A stretch of 64,000 nt of DNA. Origin: Flavobacterium sp. GTDB lineage: Bacteria > Bacteroidota > Bacteroidia > Flavobacteriales > Flavobacteriaceae. The DNA is taken from NCBI RefSeq assembly GCF_027531705.1, contig NZ_JAPZSP010000021.1, positions 124,001-188,000 on the forward strand, in the 5' to 3' direction. Every line of letters starts with the position of its first letter. Positions within the stretch are counted from its first letter, which is position 1. Positions 47,918-56,590 of the stretch are shown here, one piece after another. The position numbers and the translations under genes are program-made. The notes beneath the pieces are model-generated. The model had not been told where the DNA came from. It saw nothing but the letters and a program-made list of their open reading frames with translations, and did not search any database.

Positions 47918-48703
47918 ATGAAATCACTAAAAATACTACTCATACTTACTTTTGTATCACTTTTTGCAATTTCTTGTAGCAAAGATAACGATGAGCAAGT
48001 TATAGAGCCAAAAGCGCCAGTTTATTTATTATCAAAAATAACCTATTCGGCAACGCAAAACACAAAATATTTTTATGACGAAAATAACAAATTGATAAAT
48101 GAAGAATCGACTAATAACAACGGTTCTGTTTTTAGAAAAACATTTAAATATAATAACAGCGGAAAAATAACAGAAAATCTTCAAGTACCAATCACTGGCA
48201 ATAGTACTGCTATAGAAAAACTAACCTATTTGTACGATTCACAAAATCGACTTATTGAAAGAAAACTGTTTACTGCAACAACAAGTGCGCCTGATGAATT
48301 TGCTCTTGATTATACTGAAATTTATAGTTACAATGCAACGAATATAGAATATAAATATAAAGACGGAAACAGCACATTTGCGACAAATCGTGTAATCTTT
48401 GATTTGGATCCAAGCGGTAATTTTATAACTGCAACTGGCTACAGAAACTTAACTGCTTTGGATCAAGTTGGTATTTTAGATTACAAAAGTACAAGTGAAT
48501 ATGACAATAAAAAAAATCCGCTACAAAACTTGCCCGACGAATATGTTTTTCTTGAAAAAACAAAAAACAATAGAATAAAAAGCACGACACCACAATTTAA
48601 CCCATCGGTTGCAACAATAACCTATGAGTACAATCAAGACGGTTATCCAACAAAAAGTATTTCTGGAAATAGAACAACCACATTCGAATATAACATTAAA
48701 TAA
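47918..48703 (+). CDS. YD-repeat-like surface lipoprotein (second array)
   Basis: 261 residues from the ATG at 47918, 10 bases after the previous stop; an upstream in-frame ATG at 47780 lies inside the previous gene and would destroy the signal peptide. The lipobox AISC is followed by SKDNDEQ. The body has YD-type hairpins: YFYDENNKLINEES, FKYNNSGKITENLQ, YLYDSQNRLIERKLF, YEYNQDGYPTKSIS and a final FEYNIK. It is a paralog of the 42365 gene, so this lipoprotein type occurs once in each array. Confidence 0.72.
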   Translation: MKSLKILLILTFVSLFAISCSKDNDEQVIEPKAPVYLLSKITYSATQNTKYFYDENNKLINEESTNNNGSVFRKTFKYNNSGKITENLQVPITGNSTAIEKLTYLYDSQNRLIERKLFTATTSAPDEFALDYTEIYSYNATNIEYKYKDGNSTFATNRVIFDLDPSGNFITATGYRNLTALDQVGILDYKSTSEYDNKKNPLQNLPDEYVFLEKTKNNRIKSTTPQFNPSVATITYEYNQDGYPTKSISGNRTTTFEYNIK

Positions 48704-48720
48704 AAACTACTTAAATTATT

Positions 48721-50070
48721 ATGAAAAAAATTATACTTCTATTAGGGATTTTCTTGATTTCATTTACAACAAATGCGCAATGTTACTCTCAAATTGAGTC
48801 TGGCGATAATTATATTGTTGCCATAAAAACTGACGGTACACTTTGGGCTTGGGGTCAAAACAATTCGGGGCAGCTTGGTGATGGTACCACTATCAATAAA
48901 AATGTTCCAACACAAATTGGTAGTACTAACGATTGGGACAGAATTTCGGTTGGAAGCGACCATACCATTGCCATAAAAACCAACGGAACTATCTGGGGTT
49001 GGGGCAATAACTCTTTTTCTAAAATTGGGTTTGTTTCTTCGGGTTCGGTTTTAACTCCAACTCAAATAGGTACTGCCACCAATTGGGATTTTGTTTCAGC
49101 AGGCTCTAATCATACAATGGCTATAAAAACCGATGGAACACTTTGGGCATGGGGACGAAATTTCAATGGTCAATTGGGCGACGGTACAACAACAACCCGA
49201 ACCACACCAACTCAAATTGGCACAGCCACCAACTGGCAAGAAGTTGCCGCAGGAAATGCGCATACAATTGCTATACGTTCAGCAAATACGCTTTGGGGTT
49301 GGGGACAAGCAGGATCTGTTGGCGATGGCACTAATGCACAAAAAAATGCACCTGTTCAAATTGGTACTGCAAACAATTGGGCACAACCATTTGCAAATGG
49401 ATCTGCAATGGCGAGAAGAACCGATGGTACACTTTGGGCTTGGGGCAACAATGGTTATGGGCAACTAGGTATTGGCTCAAATACAAATCAACTCAATCCA
49501 GTTCAAGTTGGTACCTCAAACAATTGGCTCAATATTTCAATGGGATTTGGTCATACTTTGGCCGTAAACACTAGCAATACTTTGTATGGTTGGGGTTGGA
49601 ACGCAGCTGGGCAATTGGGAGATGGTACTATTATCGACAAGAATTTTCCAATAATTATTAGTCAAAATGCTCTAAAAATAGCAGCAGGAACGTATCAAAA
49701 CATTGCAATATTGAGTAATACGCAAACCTACACTTGGGGAAACAATCAGTACGGGCAAATTGGCAATGGTATCACAGCGGCGACAGCAACTCCAGTGGCG
49801 CCAACATCTATAAATTGCCCTACATCTTTGGCTAACGCAAGTTTTGAAAACATAGTACTTTCAGTATTCCCAAATCCTTCCAATGGTATTTTTACAATCA
49901 ACACGTTAGAAAATAATTTTAAAATAGTTGCTTTTGATGTTTTAGGAAAAGAAGTTGCCCTCCAAACAATTTCTGAAAATCAATTTTCAATAAATAATAA
50001 AGGTATATTCTTCTTGAAAATCATCTCGGATAATGGAAAAATTAGTAATCACAAAATAGTTATAGAATAA
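48721..50070 (+). CDS. RCC1-repeat beta-propeller protein with type IX sorting domain
   Basis: 449 residues. A signal peptide (about 1-20, ending TTNAQ) is followed by about seven RCC1 blades with the unit AIKTDGTLWAWGQNNSGQLG, GDGTT and a TP-x-QIG-x-x-x-W strand. The last about 75 residues (LSVFPNPSNGIFTI, FDVLGKEV, KGIFFLKI) are a type A T9SS sorting domain, alike to that of the 36888 product. It should form a seven-bladed surface or secreted propeller exported through SprA. It overlaps the next gene by one base (TAATG). Binding partner unknown. Confidence 0.88.
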   Translation: MKKIILLLGIFLISFTTNAQCYSQIESGDNYIVAIKTDGTLWAWGQNNSGQLGDGTTINKNVPTQIGSTNDWDRISVGSDHTIAIKTNGTIWGWGNNSFSKIGFVSSGSVLTPTQIGTATNWDFVSAGSNHTMAIKTDGTLWAWGRNFNGQLGDGTTTTRTTPTQIGTATNWQEVAAGNAHTIAIRSANTLWGWGQAGSVGDGTNAQKNAPVQIGTANNWAQPFANGSAMARRTDGTLWAWGNNGYGQLGIGSNTNQLNPVQVGTSNNWLNISMGFGHTLAVNTSNTLYGWGWNAAGQLGDGTIIDKNFPIIISQNALKIAAGTYQNIAILSNTQTYTWGNNQYGQIGNGITAATATPVAPTSINCPTSLANASFENIVLSVFPNPSNGIFTINTLENNFKIVAFDVLGKEVALQTISENQFSINNKGIFFLKIISDNGKISNHKIVIE

Positions 50071-50927
50071 TGAAAACTATAAAATCAATACTCGCTATTA
50101 TTCTATCACTTTTTGCAACTTCTTGTAGTAAAGATGAGGCAATAACGTCAACTCCAATTGAAGAAAAATGGGAATTTACTAAAATGGTCAATGTCAATTC
50201 AGATAATTCAGAAGGGACTTTGTCCATAGATTTTTATCAAAAAAGAGGCAATCAGTGGCGTGTGGTACAAATGGAACCAGACGATTATACCAAGTTCTAC
50301 CTAAAAGCAATAAAAACTCCAAATGTAGCTAACTTTCCTGTGACAAACAGTAATGCGTTTATGACTGTAAATCCTTATTTTTTTGAGCCAACAAGTAATT
50401 CAGTATATTTTAAAGGAAATACAAATTGGATTTTGGGCGATTTGCCAACCTTTGGCTCATTTTCTTCTTTCTCGACAATGACTCCAGATATGCCTTCAAG
50501 CAGTAATCAAATTAGTAAATTTCAAGGAGCCACTTTTTCCAAAGAAATGCCTTATAATAATGATGCTCGAAACGACACCTACCTTTTTTATGATTTTGCA
50601 AACCAAAAATATACTTATTATGGCACAAGAACTGGTACAGATTTAATCTTAGAAAATCGATCTATGCCCACTATTTGCAGTAATTGCAATGGAGTAAATT
50701 GGTCGGAGATTGATGCTGTTACTTGCACTAAAGCCGTGACATCAGCAACCGCAATTTATTACTTTTTCGATTTTGATGCTGGAAAAATGTATATTCTTCA
50801 CCGAGAAGGATTAGATACCAATAATCCTCATTTTTTAGCAAATTATGAAACCTTAAATTTTTCTGAATCATTTAAAGGAAAATTTGGAACACCAGAGGCA
50901 AATACAGCGTTTGATTTCGCTAAATAA
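50070..50927 (+). CDS. Surface lipoprotein of unknown fold
   Basis: 285 residues. The lipobox ATSC is followed by SKDEAITSTPIEEKW. The mature part has strand-rich stretches (WRVVQMEPDDYTKFYLKAI, TYLFYDFANQKYTYYGTRTG, AIYYFFDFDAGKMYILHREG) and a CSNCNG pair with a third cysteine about 17 residues on, which could bind metal or form a disulfide. The repeated YFFDFxxxKxYxLH pattern recalls propeller or hemopexin-like blades, but I cannot name a family. Its start overlaps the stop of the RCC1 gene, so the two are co-translated. Confidence 0.65.
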   Translation: MKTIKSILAIILSLFATSCSKDEAITSTPIEEKWEFTKMVNVNSDNSEGTLSIDFYQKRGNQWRVVQMEPDDYTKFYLKAIKTPNVANFPVTNSNAFMTVNPYFFEPTSNSVYFKGNTNWILGDLPTFGSFSSFSTMTPDMPSSSNQISKFQGATFSKEMPYNNDARNDTYLFYDFANQKYTYYGTRTGTDLILENRSMPTICSNCNGVNWSEIDAVTCTKAVTSATAIYYFFDFDAGKMYILHREGLDTNNPHFLANYETLNFSESFKGKFGTPEANTAFDFAK

Positions 50928-50950
50928 AATTAATTTAATTACAAAATTAT

Positions 50951-51439
50951 ATGAAAGCACTAAAAACAATACTCACAATTACCATCATATCGCTTTTTGC
51001 AACTTCGTGTAGCAAACCCGAAGATGGTGCAGTAGGACCACAAGGCGAAACAGGAACTGCCAATGTTATTTATAACAATTGGACTTTAACAAATTTTAAT
51101 CAGAACGGAACACTTTGGGTTACAGGAATTACCGCTCCAAAAATAACTCAGGATGTTATAGACAAAGGATTGGTTTTAGTTTACATGAAGAATACAAGCG
51201 TAACACCCAATCAAATTATCCAATTGAATTTTTCACAAGGCTCTCAATTTGTTACCTTTAATATTGAAGTAGGATTGGTAAATGTTATTTCCAACACAAA
51301 CTTTAGTGTCTTCCCATTTCGCTACATTATAATACCTGAAGGTGTTTCTGTATCAGGAAAAATGGCAAAATCAAACAAGCCTGATTTTAAGAAAATGTCT
51401 TATAGCGAAGTGTGCCAACAACTGCATATCTCTGAATAA
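50951..51439 (+). CDS. Small surface lipoprotein with short collagen-like linker
   Basis: 162 residues. The lipobox ATSC is followed by SKPEDGAVGPQGETGTANV; GPQGETGT is a short collagen-like G-x-y linker. The mature domain (IYNNWTLTNF, GLVLVYMKNTSVTPNQIIQLNFSQGSQFVTFNIEVGLVNV, RYIIIPEGVSVSG) matches a type of small beta protein with a collagen-like start that I recall as common in Flavobacteriia and of unknown role. It is the last gene of the second array and is followed by a terminator. Confidence 0.68.
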   Translation: MKALKTILTITIISLFATSCSKPEDGAVGPQGETGTANVIYNNWTLTNFNQNGTLWVTGITAPKITQDVIDKGLVLVYMKNTSVTPNQIIQLNFSQGSQFVTFNIEVGLVNVISNTNFSVFPFRYIIIPEGVSVSGKMAKSNKPDFKKMSYSEVCQQLHISE

Positions 51440-51491
51440 ATTTAAAAAATTCATAATCAGTAAAAAAGTGTTGTTTTAGTTTTTTACGTTA

Positions 51492-51518
51492 AGTCTGGCG
51501 AAAGTCAGGCTTTTTTTT
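51492..51518 (+). terminator. Rho-independent terminator after the second array
   Basis: A 7-bp stem (AGTCTGG at 51492-51498 with TCAGGCT at 51505-51511, two G-T pairs), 6-base loop and eight T from 51511. Confidence 0.75.
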
Positions 51519-51546
51519 GAGCAAAATGTTCAAATTAGTAAAAAAT

Positions 51547-52956
51547 CTACTTCAACCCATCAACACTAACATTCACATCACCATTGAATTTGACAAACGC
51601 TATAATTGCTTTGTTAGTTAATTGAATTTTTTGAAATTTAATATCATCAATACTTCCATTAATGAAAACTCCTGGCATTGGAGAGTAATTTTTTAGATAT
51701 TGCATCATGCTTTGTTTGCCTTCGTCCAAATTTTGTTTGATAGAATAACGACAACTTTCCTGAATTTTCTTTAAAACATAACCTTGTGCAAGCCAGTTGG
51801 CTGTTCGCATCAATCGGCTTTTGGTGTCTAAAACATAATCTAATTGGTCAAAATAAATTTCTTTGGTAGTCTCATTATATTTTGGAAATCCAGACAAATA
51901 AATCATTCCGTTAACGCTTCCTAAAACATCGAGTGCAATGATCATTTTGCCATCTTTATGCCAAATACCAACGTTTTGAACTTTTATTTTTTTGCTTCCC
52001 GAACCAAATTCTTGACCAGCAAAATTCTTGGTCATTATAGCTGAAGCGTCTTGATATGTTGAAACCGCAACTATGTTTGCCGTAATTTTATCGGGCATTT
52101 TGGCAACTGGTTTCAAAACAATATGATTTTTATCAAACTTAGAAACAGGTTTTTGATTTACTAAGGTTTCAATGTTGCATTTCAATCCCATTTCAAAAGC
52201 GATCGTTTCTTTTACAATTTTAGAATCGGTTGTGTACAATTCAATTGGAACTACTCGAAGCCAAGTATTGTAAGTTTCATTCATTTGAAAAGGTGTGCAA
52301 ATTTTTTCAAGAGCATCTAAAACTTGTGGTTTAAAATCCATTGATTTTTCGATTGATTCGTCAATGCTTTTTTCTATTTTAGAACGAAATAATTTTATGG
52401 CAGGATTTATAAGATAAGTAATCGGAACCGCTTTTCCTAAAACCGTTACGGTCGGACTTTCATTCCAATCAAAAGATTTGAGTTCGGTTTTGGTTGAAAG
52501 TTTCCAGTTGGTCAGTTTTACATCGCTAAGAAGTGTAATGTTTCCATTCAAATTAAACTCTTTTACATTATATAAATCGACACCTAATTTATTAGTGCCA
52601 ATTCTGTATTTAATAGCCGCTTTTAAGGGCAAAACGGTTTTAATTTTACCAACGGTTTCAGGATCATTTTGAATGGTAATGGGCGCTTGCTTCCAAATTT
52701 TTATTTCTAAATCATCATCTTCTATATTGGTGTCTTCATAAATTAACCCTGTTAGCAGTTTGTTGGTTTGATTTTCAACATCTTTTAGTTTTACCGAAAT
52801 GGGCAAATCTATAAAAGAAGGCACATTGTCATATAACAATGGTGTTGCGTCGTCTGGTTCGGGTTTTAAAGCATCTATTTTTTGAGTTGAAGAACATCCA
52901 AAAAAGAATATTGTTATTGCAATAACGGATATGACTAAAGAAATTTTACCAAGCAT
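51547..52956 (-). CDS. DUF4403 family lipoprotein
   Basis: 469 residues from the ATG at 52956. I prefer this start to one 36 bases upstream because MLGKISLVISVIAITIFFFGC is a clean lipoprotein signal. The mature part (SFIDLPISVKLKDVENQTNKLL, KAAIKYRIGTNKLGV, WLAQGYVLKKIQESCRYSIKQNLDEGK, INGSIDDIKFQKIQLT) matches DUF4403, whose two-lobed strand-helix layout is thought to be of the lipid-binding BPI/TULIP-like kind. A role at the periplasmic face of the envelope is inferred. It is alone on the minus strand between the second array and the efflux genes. Confidence 0.82.
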   Translation of the reverse strand: MLGKISLVISVIAITIFFFGCSSTQKIDALKPEPDDATPLLYDNVPSFIDLPISVKLKDVENQTNKLLTGLIYEDTNIEDDDLEIKIWKQAPITIQNDPETVGKIKTVLPLKAAIKYRIGTNKLGVDLYNVKEFNLNGNITLLSDVKLTNWKLSTKTELKSFDWNESPTVTVLGKAVPITYLINPAIKLFRSKIEKSIDESIEKSMDFKPQVLDALEKICTPFQMNETYNTWLRVVPIELYTTDSKIVKETIAFEMGLKCNIETLVNQKPVSKFDKNHIVLKPVAKMPDKITANIVAVSTYQDASAIMTKNFAGQEFGSGSKKIKVQNVGIWHKDGKMIIALDVLGSVNGMIYLSGFPKYNETTKEIYFDQLDYVLDTKSRLMRTANWLAQGYVLKKIQESCRYSIKQNLDEGKQSMMQYLKNYSPMPGVFINGSIDDIKFQKIQLTNKAIIAFVKFNGDVNVSVDGLK

Positions 52957-53100
52957 TTGTGTATTATTTTGAATGTAAAAATAGTCAATCAAAAATTATT
53001 CCATACTATTTGTAACATTTTAGTTATTGTGATGTCTTATTGGTAGCAAAATTTTGTTAAAATTACTATTTGTAACCATACAAAAATTAAATTTGTGCGT

Positions 53101-53109
53101 TACCTTTGC
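53101..53109 (+). promoter_or_regulatory. -7 box of the tolC/macA-like operon
   Basis: TACCTTTGC is a full TAnnTTTGC match 22 bases before the ATG at 53131. I see no TTG at the usual -33 distance. Confidence 0.55.
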
Positions 53110-53130
53110 TTAATTCTGATTGGAATGTTT

Positions 53131-54561
53131 ATGAAAAAAACTAGTTTTATAATCGCTTTATTTTTTGTTTTGACTTCTCAAGCGCAAAACAAAAAATGGA
53201 CACTCGAAGAATGCGTAAATTATGCTCTAGAAAATAATATTTCTATCAAACTTTCCGATTTAGATTCGAAATCTGCAGCTATTGAAAAAAGTAGCGCTTT
53301 TGGAAATTTTTTACCATCGGTTAATGCCAGCGCTTCACATTCTTGGAATATTGGTTTGAATCAAAACATCACAACAGGTTTACTCGAAAATCAAACTACA
53401 CAATTTACTTCTACTGGATTAAATGCTGGTATTACCATTTATAACGGTTTACAAAATCAAAATCGTCTTCGAAGAGCCAATCTTTCAATAATTGCGGCAC
53501 AATACCAACTTTCTAAAATGAAAGACGATGTTTCGTTAAATGTTGCTAATGCTTTTTTGCAAATTCTTTTCAATAAAGAAAATTTAAATGTGCTAAAAAC
53601 TCAATTAGCAAATGACCAAAAATTACTAGTGCGAACAGAAGCATTAGTTGAAGCTGGTTCATTGCCTAGAGGCGATTTGTTTGAAAGTAAAGCAACCATA
53701 GCTGCCGATGAGCAACGTATTGTTGTGGCAGAAAATCAGTTGTTGATTTCAAAATTGAGTTTGGCTCAATTACTTCAATTAAAAGAGTTTCAAACTTTTG
53801 ATATTGAAGATGAAAACTATCCAGCTTTGGTAAGCGAAGTAATGATGCAAACACCAGAAGCAATTTTGCAAAAAGCAAGAGAAAACAGAAACGAACTAAA
53901 AATTGCTAGAACAAATGTTGATATAGCCGAAAAAGACATAAAAATTTCAAAAGGTGCTTATCAACCAACTTTGGAAGGATTTTATAGCTTAAGTTCAAGA
54001 GTAGGTTATTCCGATAGGGTTGTTGGATTTACCGAAGATACTGCTAATCCAAGTTCACCAATCGGTTTTGTTGATGGAACAAATCAAGTAGTTTTACAGC
54101 CAAATTATAAAACCGTTTTGGGAAATCCGTTACCATTTTTTGATCAATTGAGTGATAACAAAGGGCATAATTTTGGATTGCAATTGCGAGTTCCAATATT
54201 TAGCGGATTTGCTACAAAAAACAATGTTGAAAGAAGCAAAGTTGCGTTAGAACGTTCCAAAATTAATTTATCGCAAACCGAATTAGATTTGGAAAGAGCA
54301 GTTTATACAGCTGTTACCGATGCAAAAGGTGCGTACAACACGATGCAATCAGCTATTGTAACATTGGAAGCTAGAGAATTAGCCTTTAATTATGCCAAAG
54401 AAAGATATGCAGTTGGAATGATGAATGCTTTAGACTACAATCAAGCACAATTGTTGTATGCTAATGCACAATCGGAAGTTTTGAGAACCAAATATGATTA
54501 TATATTTAGAACCAAAATAGTAGAGTTTTATTTTGGTCTACCATTAACAAAAAAACAATAA
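53131..54561 (+). CDS. TolC-family outer-membrane efflux protein
   Basis: 476 residues from the ATG at 53131; the in-frame codon at 53095 would lie upstream of the -7 box. A signal peptide (about 1-18, ending TSQAQ) is followed by two OEP repeats: WTLEECVNYALENN..IKLSDLDSKSAA at the start of the first, and ILQKARENRNELKIARTNVDIAEKDIKISKGAYQPTLEG at the start of the second. Long helices with LNLSQTELDLERAV-type heptads form the periplasmic tunnel. It forms the trimeric outer duct of a tripartite pump. It is followed after 1 base by its adaptor gene. Confidence 0.92.
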   Translation: MKKTSFIIALFFVLTSQAQNKKWTLEECVNYALENNISIKLSDLDSKSAAIEKSSAFGNFLPSVNASASHSWNIGLNQNITTGLLENQTTQFTSTGLNAGITIYNGLQNQNRLRRANLSIIAAQYQLSKMKDDVSLNVANAFLQILFNKENLNVLKTQLANDQKLLVRTEALVEAGSLPRGDLFESKATIAADEQRIVVAENQLLISKLSLAQLLQLKEFQTFDIEDENYPALVSEVMMQTPEAILQKARENRNELKIARTNVDIAEKDIKISKGAYQPTLEGFYSLSSRVGYSDRVVGFTEDTANPSSPIGFVDGTNQVVLQPNYKTVLGNPLPFFDQLSDNKGHNFGLQLRVPIFSGFATKNNVERSKVALERSKINLSQTELDLERAVYTAVTDAKGAYNTMQSAIVTLEARELAFNYAKERYAVGMMNALDYNQAQLLYANAQSEVLRTKYDYIFRTKIVEFYFGLPLTKKQ

Positions 54562-54562
54562 G

Positions 54563-55885
54563 ATGTCAAAAAAAGTAATTTATTTCATCGTTGGAGCTGT
54601 AGTTTTAATAGCTGTTTTATTAGGACTTTCTAAAGCCGGAATTATCGGAAATAAGGATAAAGGTACTGAAGTGGAAATTTCAAAAGCAGACGAAATCACC
54701 ATAGTTGAAACCGTTTCTGCTACTGGAAAAATTCAACCAGAAATTGAAGTTAAAATTTCATCGGAAGTTTCAGGAGAAATTATTGCTTTGCCAGTAAAAG
54801 AAGGTCAAGTTGTAAAAAAAGGTGATTTGTTAGTAAAAATAAATCCCGATTTATATACTTCTGGTTACAATAGAACGGTTGCAGGATTATCGCAAACAAA
54901 AGCTGGTTTGAGTCAAGCAGATGCTACTTTTAAAGAAGCTAAAGCTAATTATGAAAGAAACAAAACCCTTTTTGAAAAAGGAATTATTTCAAAATCGGAA
55001 TGGGATAGAGCGGTTTCTACATTTGAAACGGCACAAGCTTCAAAACAATCAGCTTATTATAATGTTCAGAGTGCTTCTGCAACTGTAAATGAAGCTAAAG
55101 ACAATCTTGGAAGAACAACAATTTATGCGCCAGCAGATGGAACCATTTCGATGTTGAATGTGGAATTGGGCGAAAGAGTTTTGGGAACGCAACAAATGAC
55201 TGGAACAGAAATTCTTCGTGTTGCTAACCTAAATAATATGGAAGTCGAAGTTGATGTTAACGAAAATGATATTGTAAAAATTAGCGTTGGTGATGAAGCT
55301 AAAGTAGAAGTTGATGCCTATTTAAAAAAAGAATTTAAAGGAATTGTTACAAGTATTTCTAACTCAGCAAGTACAGCTTTAACTTCTGATCAGGTTACAA
55401 ATTTCAAAGTAAAAGTTAGAATTTTGAAAGAATCCTATCAAGATTTACTAGTTGGCAAACCTGATACTTACTCGCCATTTAGACCTGGAATGACCGCAAC
55501 CGTTGATATTATTACTAAACGTAAAGAGAAAGTTATTGGAGTTCCTATTAGTTCAGTTGTGATAAAATCAGATACAGCTGCTGTTAAGAAAGTCGAAATG
55601 GATATGCCAGCCGATGATGAAGCAGCTAAAGTTACACCAAAAAGCGATAAAAAATACGAATGTGTATTTGTAAAAGTAGGTGATAAAGCCAAAATAAGAA
55701 TCGTAAAAACAGGAATTCAAGACGATACTAATATAGAAATTACTAGCGGATTGAAAAAAGGAGATGTTGTAATTATTGGACCTTACACAACCGTTTCCAA
55801 GGATTTAAACTCCGGAGATAAAGTAGTAGTTTCGGGTGGAAAATCAGAAGAGAAAAAGAGCGGTGTTCAAATTACGGTAAACTAA
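54563..55885 (+). CDS. Periplasmic adaptor subunit of a tripartite efflux system (HlyD/MacA-like)
   Basis: 440 residues. An N-terminal membrane anchor (about 5-23) leads to a split lipoyl-like barrel (VSSEVSGEIIALPVKEGQVVKKGDLLVKINPD at about 65-100 and IYAPADGTISMLNVELGERV at about 192-212). A coiled hairpin rich in KA and SA repeats (about 105-185) and a C-terminal beta-barrel/membrane-proximal domain complete the protein. It links the TolC-like duct to an inner-membrane pump. No RND or MacB ABC gene follows here, as tsaB comes next, so the pump must be encoded elsewhere. The MacA-like label rests on general layout. Confidence 0.88.
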   Translation: MSKKVIYFIVGAVVLIAVLLGLSKAGIIGNKDKGTEVEISKADEITIVETVSATGKIQPEIEVKISSEVSGEIIALPVKEGQVVKKGDLLVKINPDLYTSGYNRTVAGLSQTKAGLSQADATFKEAKANYERNKTLFEKGIISKSEWDRAVSTFETAQASKQSAYYNVQSASATVNEAKDNLGRTTIYAPADGTISMLNVELGERVLGTQQMTGTEILRVANLNNMEVEVDVNENDIVKISVGDEAKVEVDAYLKKEFKGIVTSISNSASTALTSDQVTNFKVKVRILKESYQDLLVGKPDTYSPFRPGMTATVDIITKRKEKVIGVPISSVVIKSDTAAVKKVEMDMPADDEAAKVTPKSDKKYECVFVKVGDKAKIRIVKTGIQDDTNIEITSGLKKGDVVIIGPYTTVSKDLNSGDKVVVSGGKSEEKKSGVQITVN

Positions 55886-55915
55886 TTTTTTAATTACTTT
55901 TTAAAAAAATATATT

Positions 55916-56590
55916 TTGTACATTTTAAATATAGAAACTGCTACTAAAAACTGTTCGGTAGCACTTGCCAAAAACGGAGAAACTATTATTTGCAAAGAGA
56001 TTTCAGAATTAGGCTATTCACATGCCGAAAAATTGCATGTTTTTATTGAAGAAATTTGCAATGAAAGCTCGATTCAACTTAAAGATTTGCAAGCAATTGC
56101 TGTTAGTAAAGGTCCAGGTTCATATACTGGTTTGCGTATTGGCGTTTCTGCTGCAAAAGGATTTTGTTATGCACTTGATATTCCGCTTATTTCGGTTGAT
56201 ACATTGGCTGTTTTAGCATCACAAGCAGTTTCAAATGCAAAAGAAAACGATTTGATTGTACCAATGATTGATGCTCGTAGAATGGAAGTTTACAGTGCGA
56301 TTTTCAACAACAAATTAGAAAAAGTAAGAGAAATTGAAGCACAAATTATCGATGAAAATTCGTTTACTTCAATAGAAGAAACCGTTTATTTTGTTGGTGA
56401 TTCTTCTGAAAAAGCTAAAGCAGTTTTAACTAATTCAAATTTTATTTTTTTAGATGAAATTGTTTATCCATCTGCAAAAGACATGAGTACTATTTCGTTT
56501 CAAAAATTCTTGAACAAAGATTTTGAAGATGTTGCTTATTTTGAACCTTTTTATTTGAAAGATTTTTTGATTACAACTTCTAAGAAATAG
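55916..56590 (+). CDS. tsaB: tRNA threonylcarbamoyladenosine biosynthesis protein TsaB
   Basis: 224 residues beginning at TTG; the conserved N-terminus YILNIETATKNCSVAL follows at once. Typical TsaB features are the ASKHA-type start, then AVSKGPGSYTGLRIGVSAAKGFCYAL (about 63-88) and LIVPMIDARRMEVYSAIF (about 114-131). TsaB is the inactive paralog of TsaD and is essential for the t6A modification at position 37 of ANN-decoding tRNAs. Its TAG stop directly abuts the stop codon of the convergent gene, with no base between. Confidence 0.93.
   Translation: MYILNIETATKNCSVALAKNGETIICKEISELGYSHAEKLHVFIEEICNESSIQLKDLQAIAVSKGPGSYTGLRIGVSAAKGFCYALDIPLISVDTLAVLASQAVSNAKENDLIVPMIDARRMEVYSAIFNNKLEKVREIEAQIIDENSFTSIEETVYFVGDSSEKAKAVLTNSNFIFLDEIVYPSAKDMSTISFQKFLNKDFEDVAYFEPFYLKDFLITTSKK

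Noticed and set aside
49133..49574. Overlapping frames of 60-111 codons within the RCC1 gene
   Set aside because: They arise from the repetitive coding sequence in other frames and have odd, tryptophan-rich compositions.
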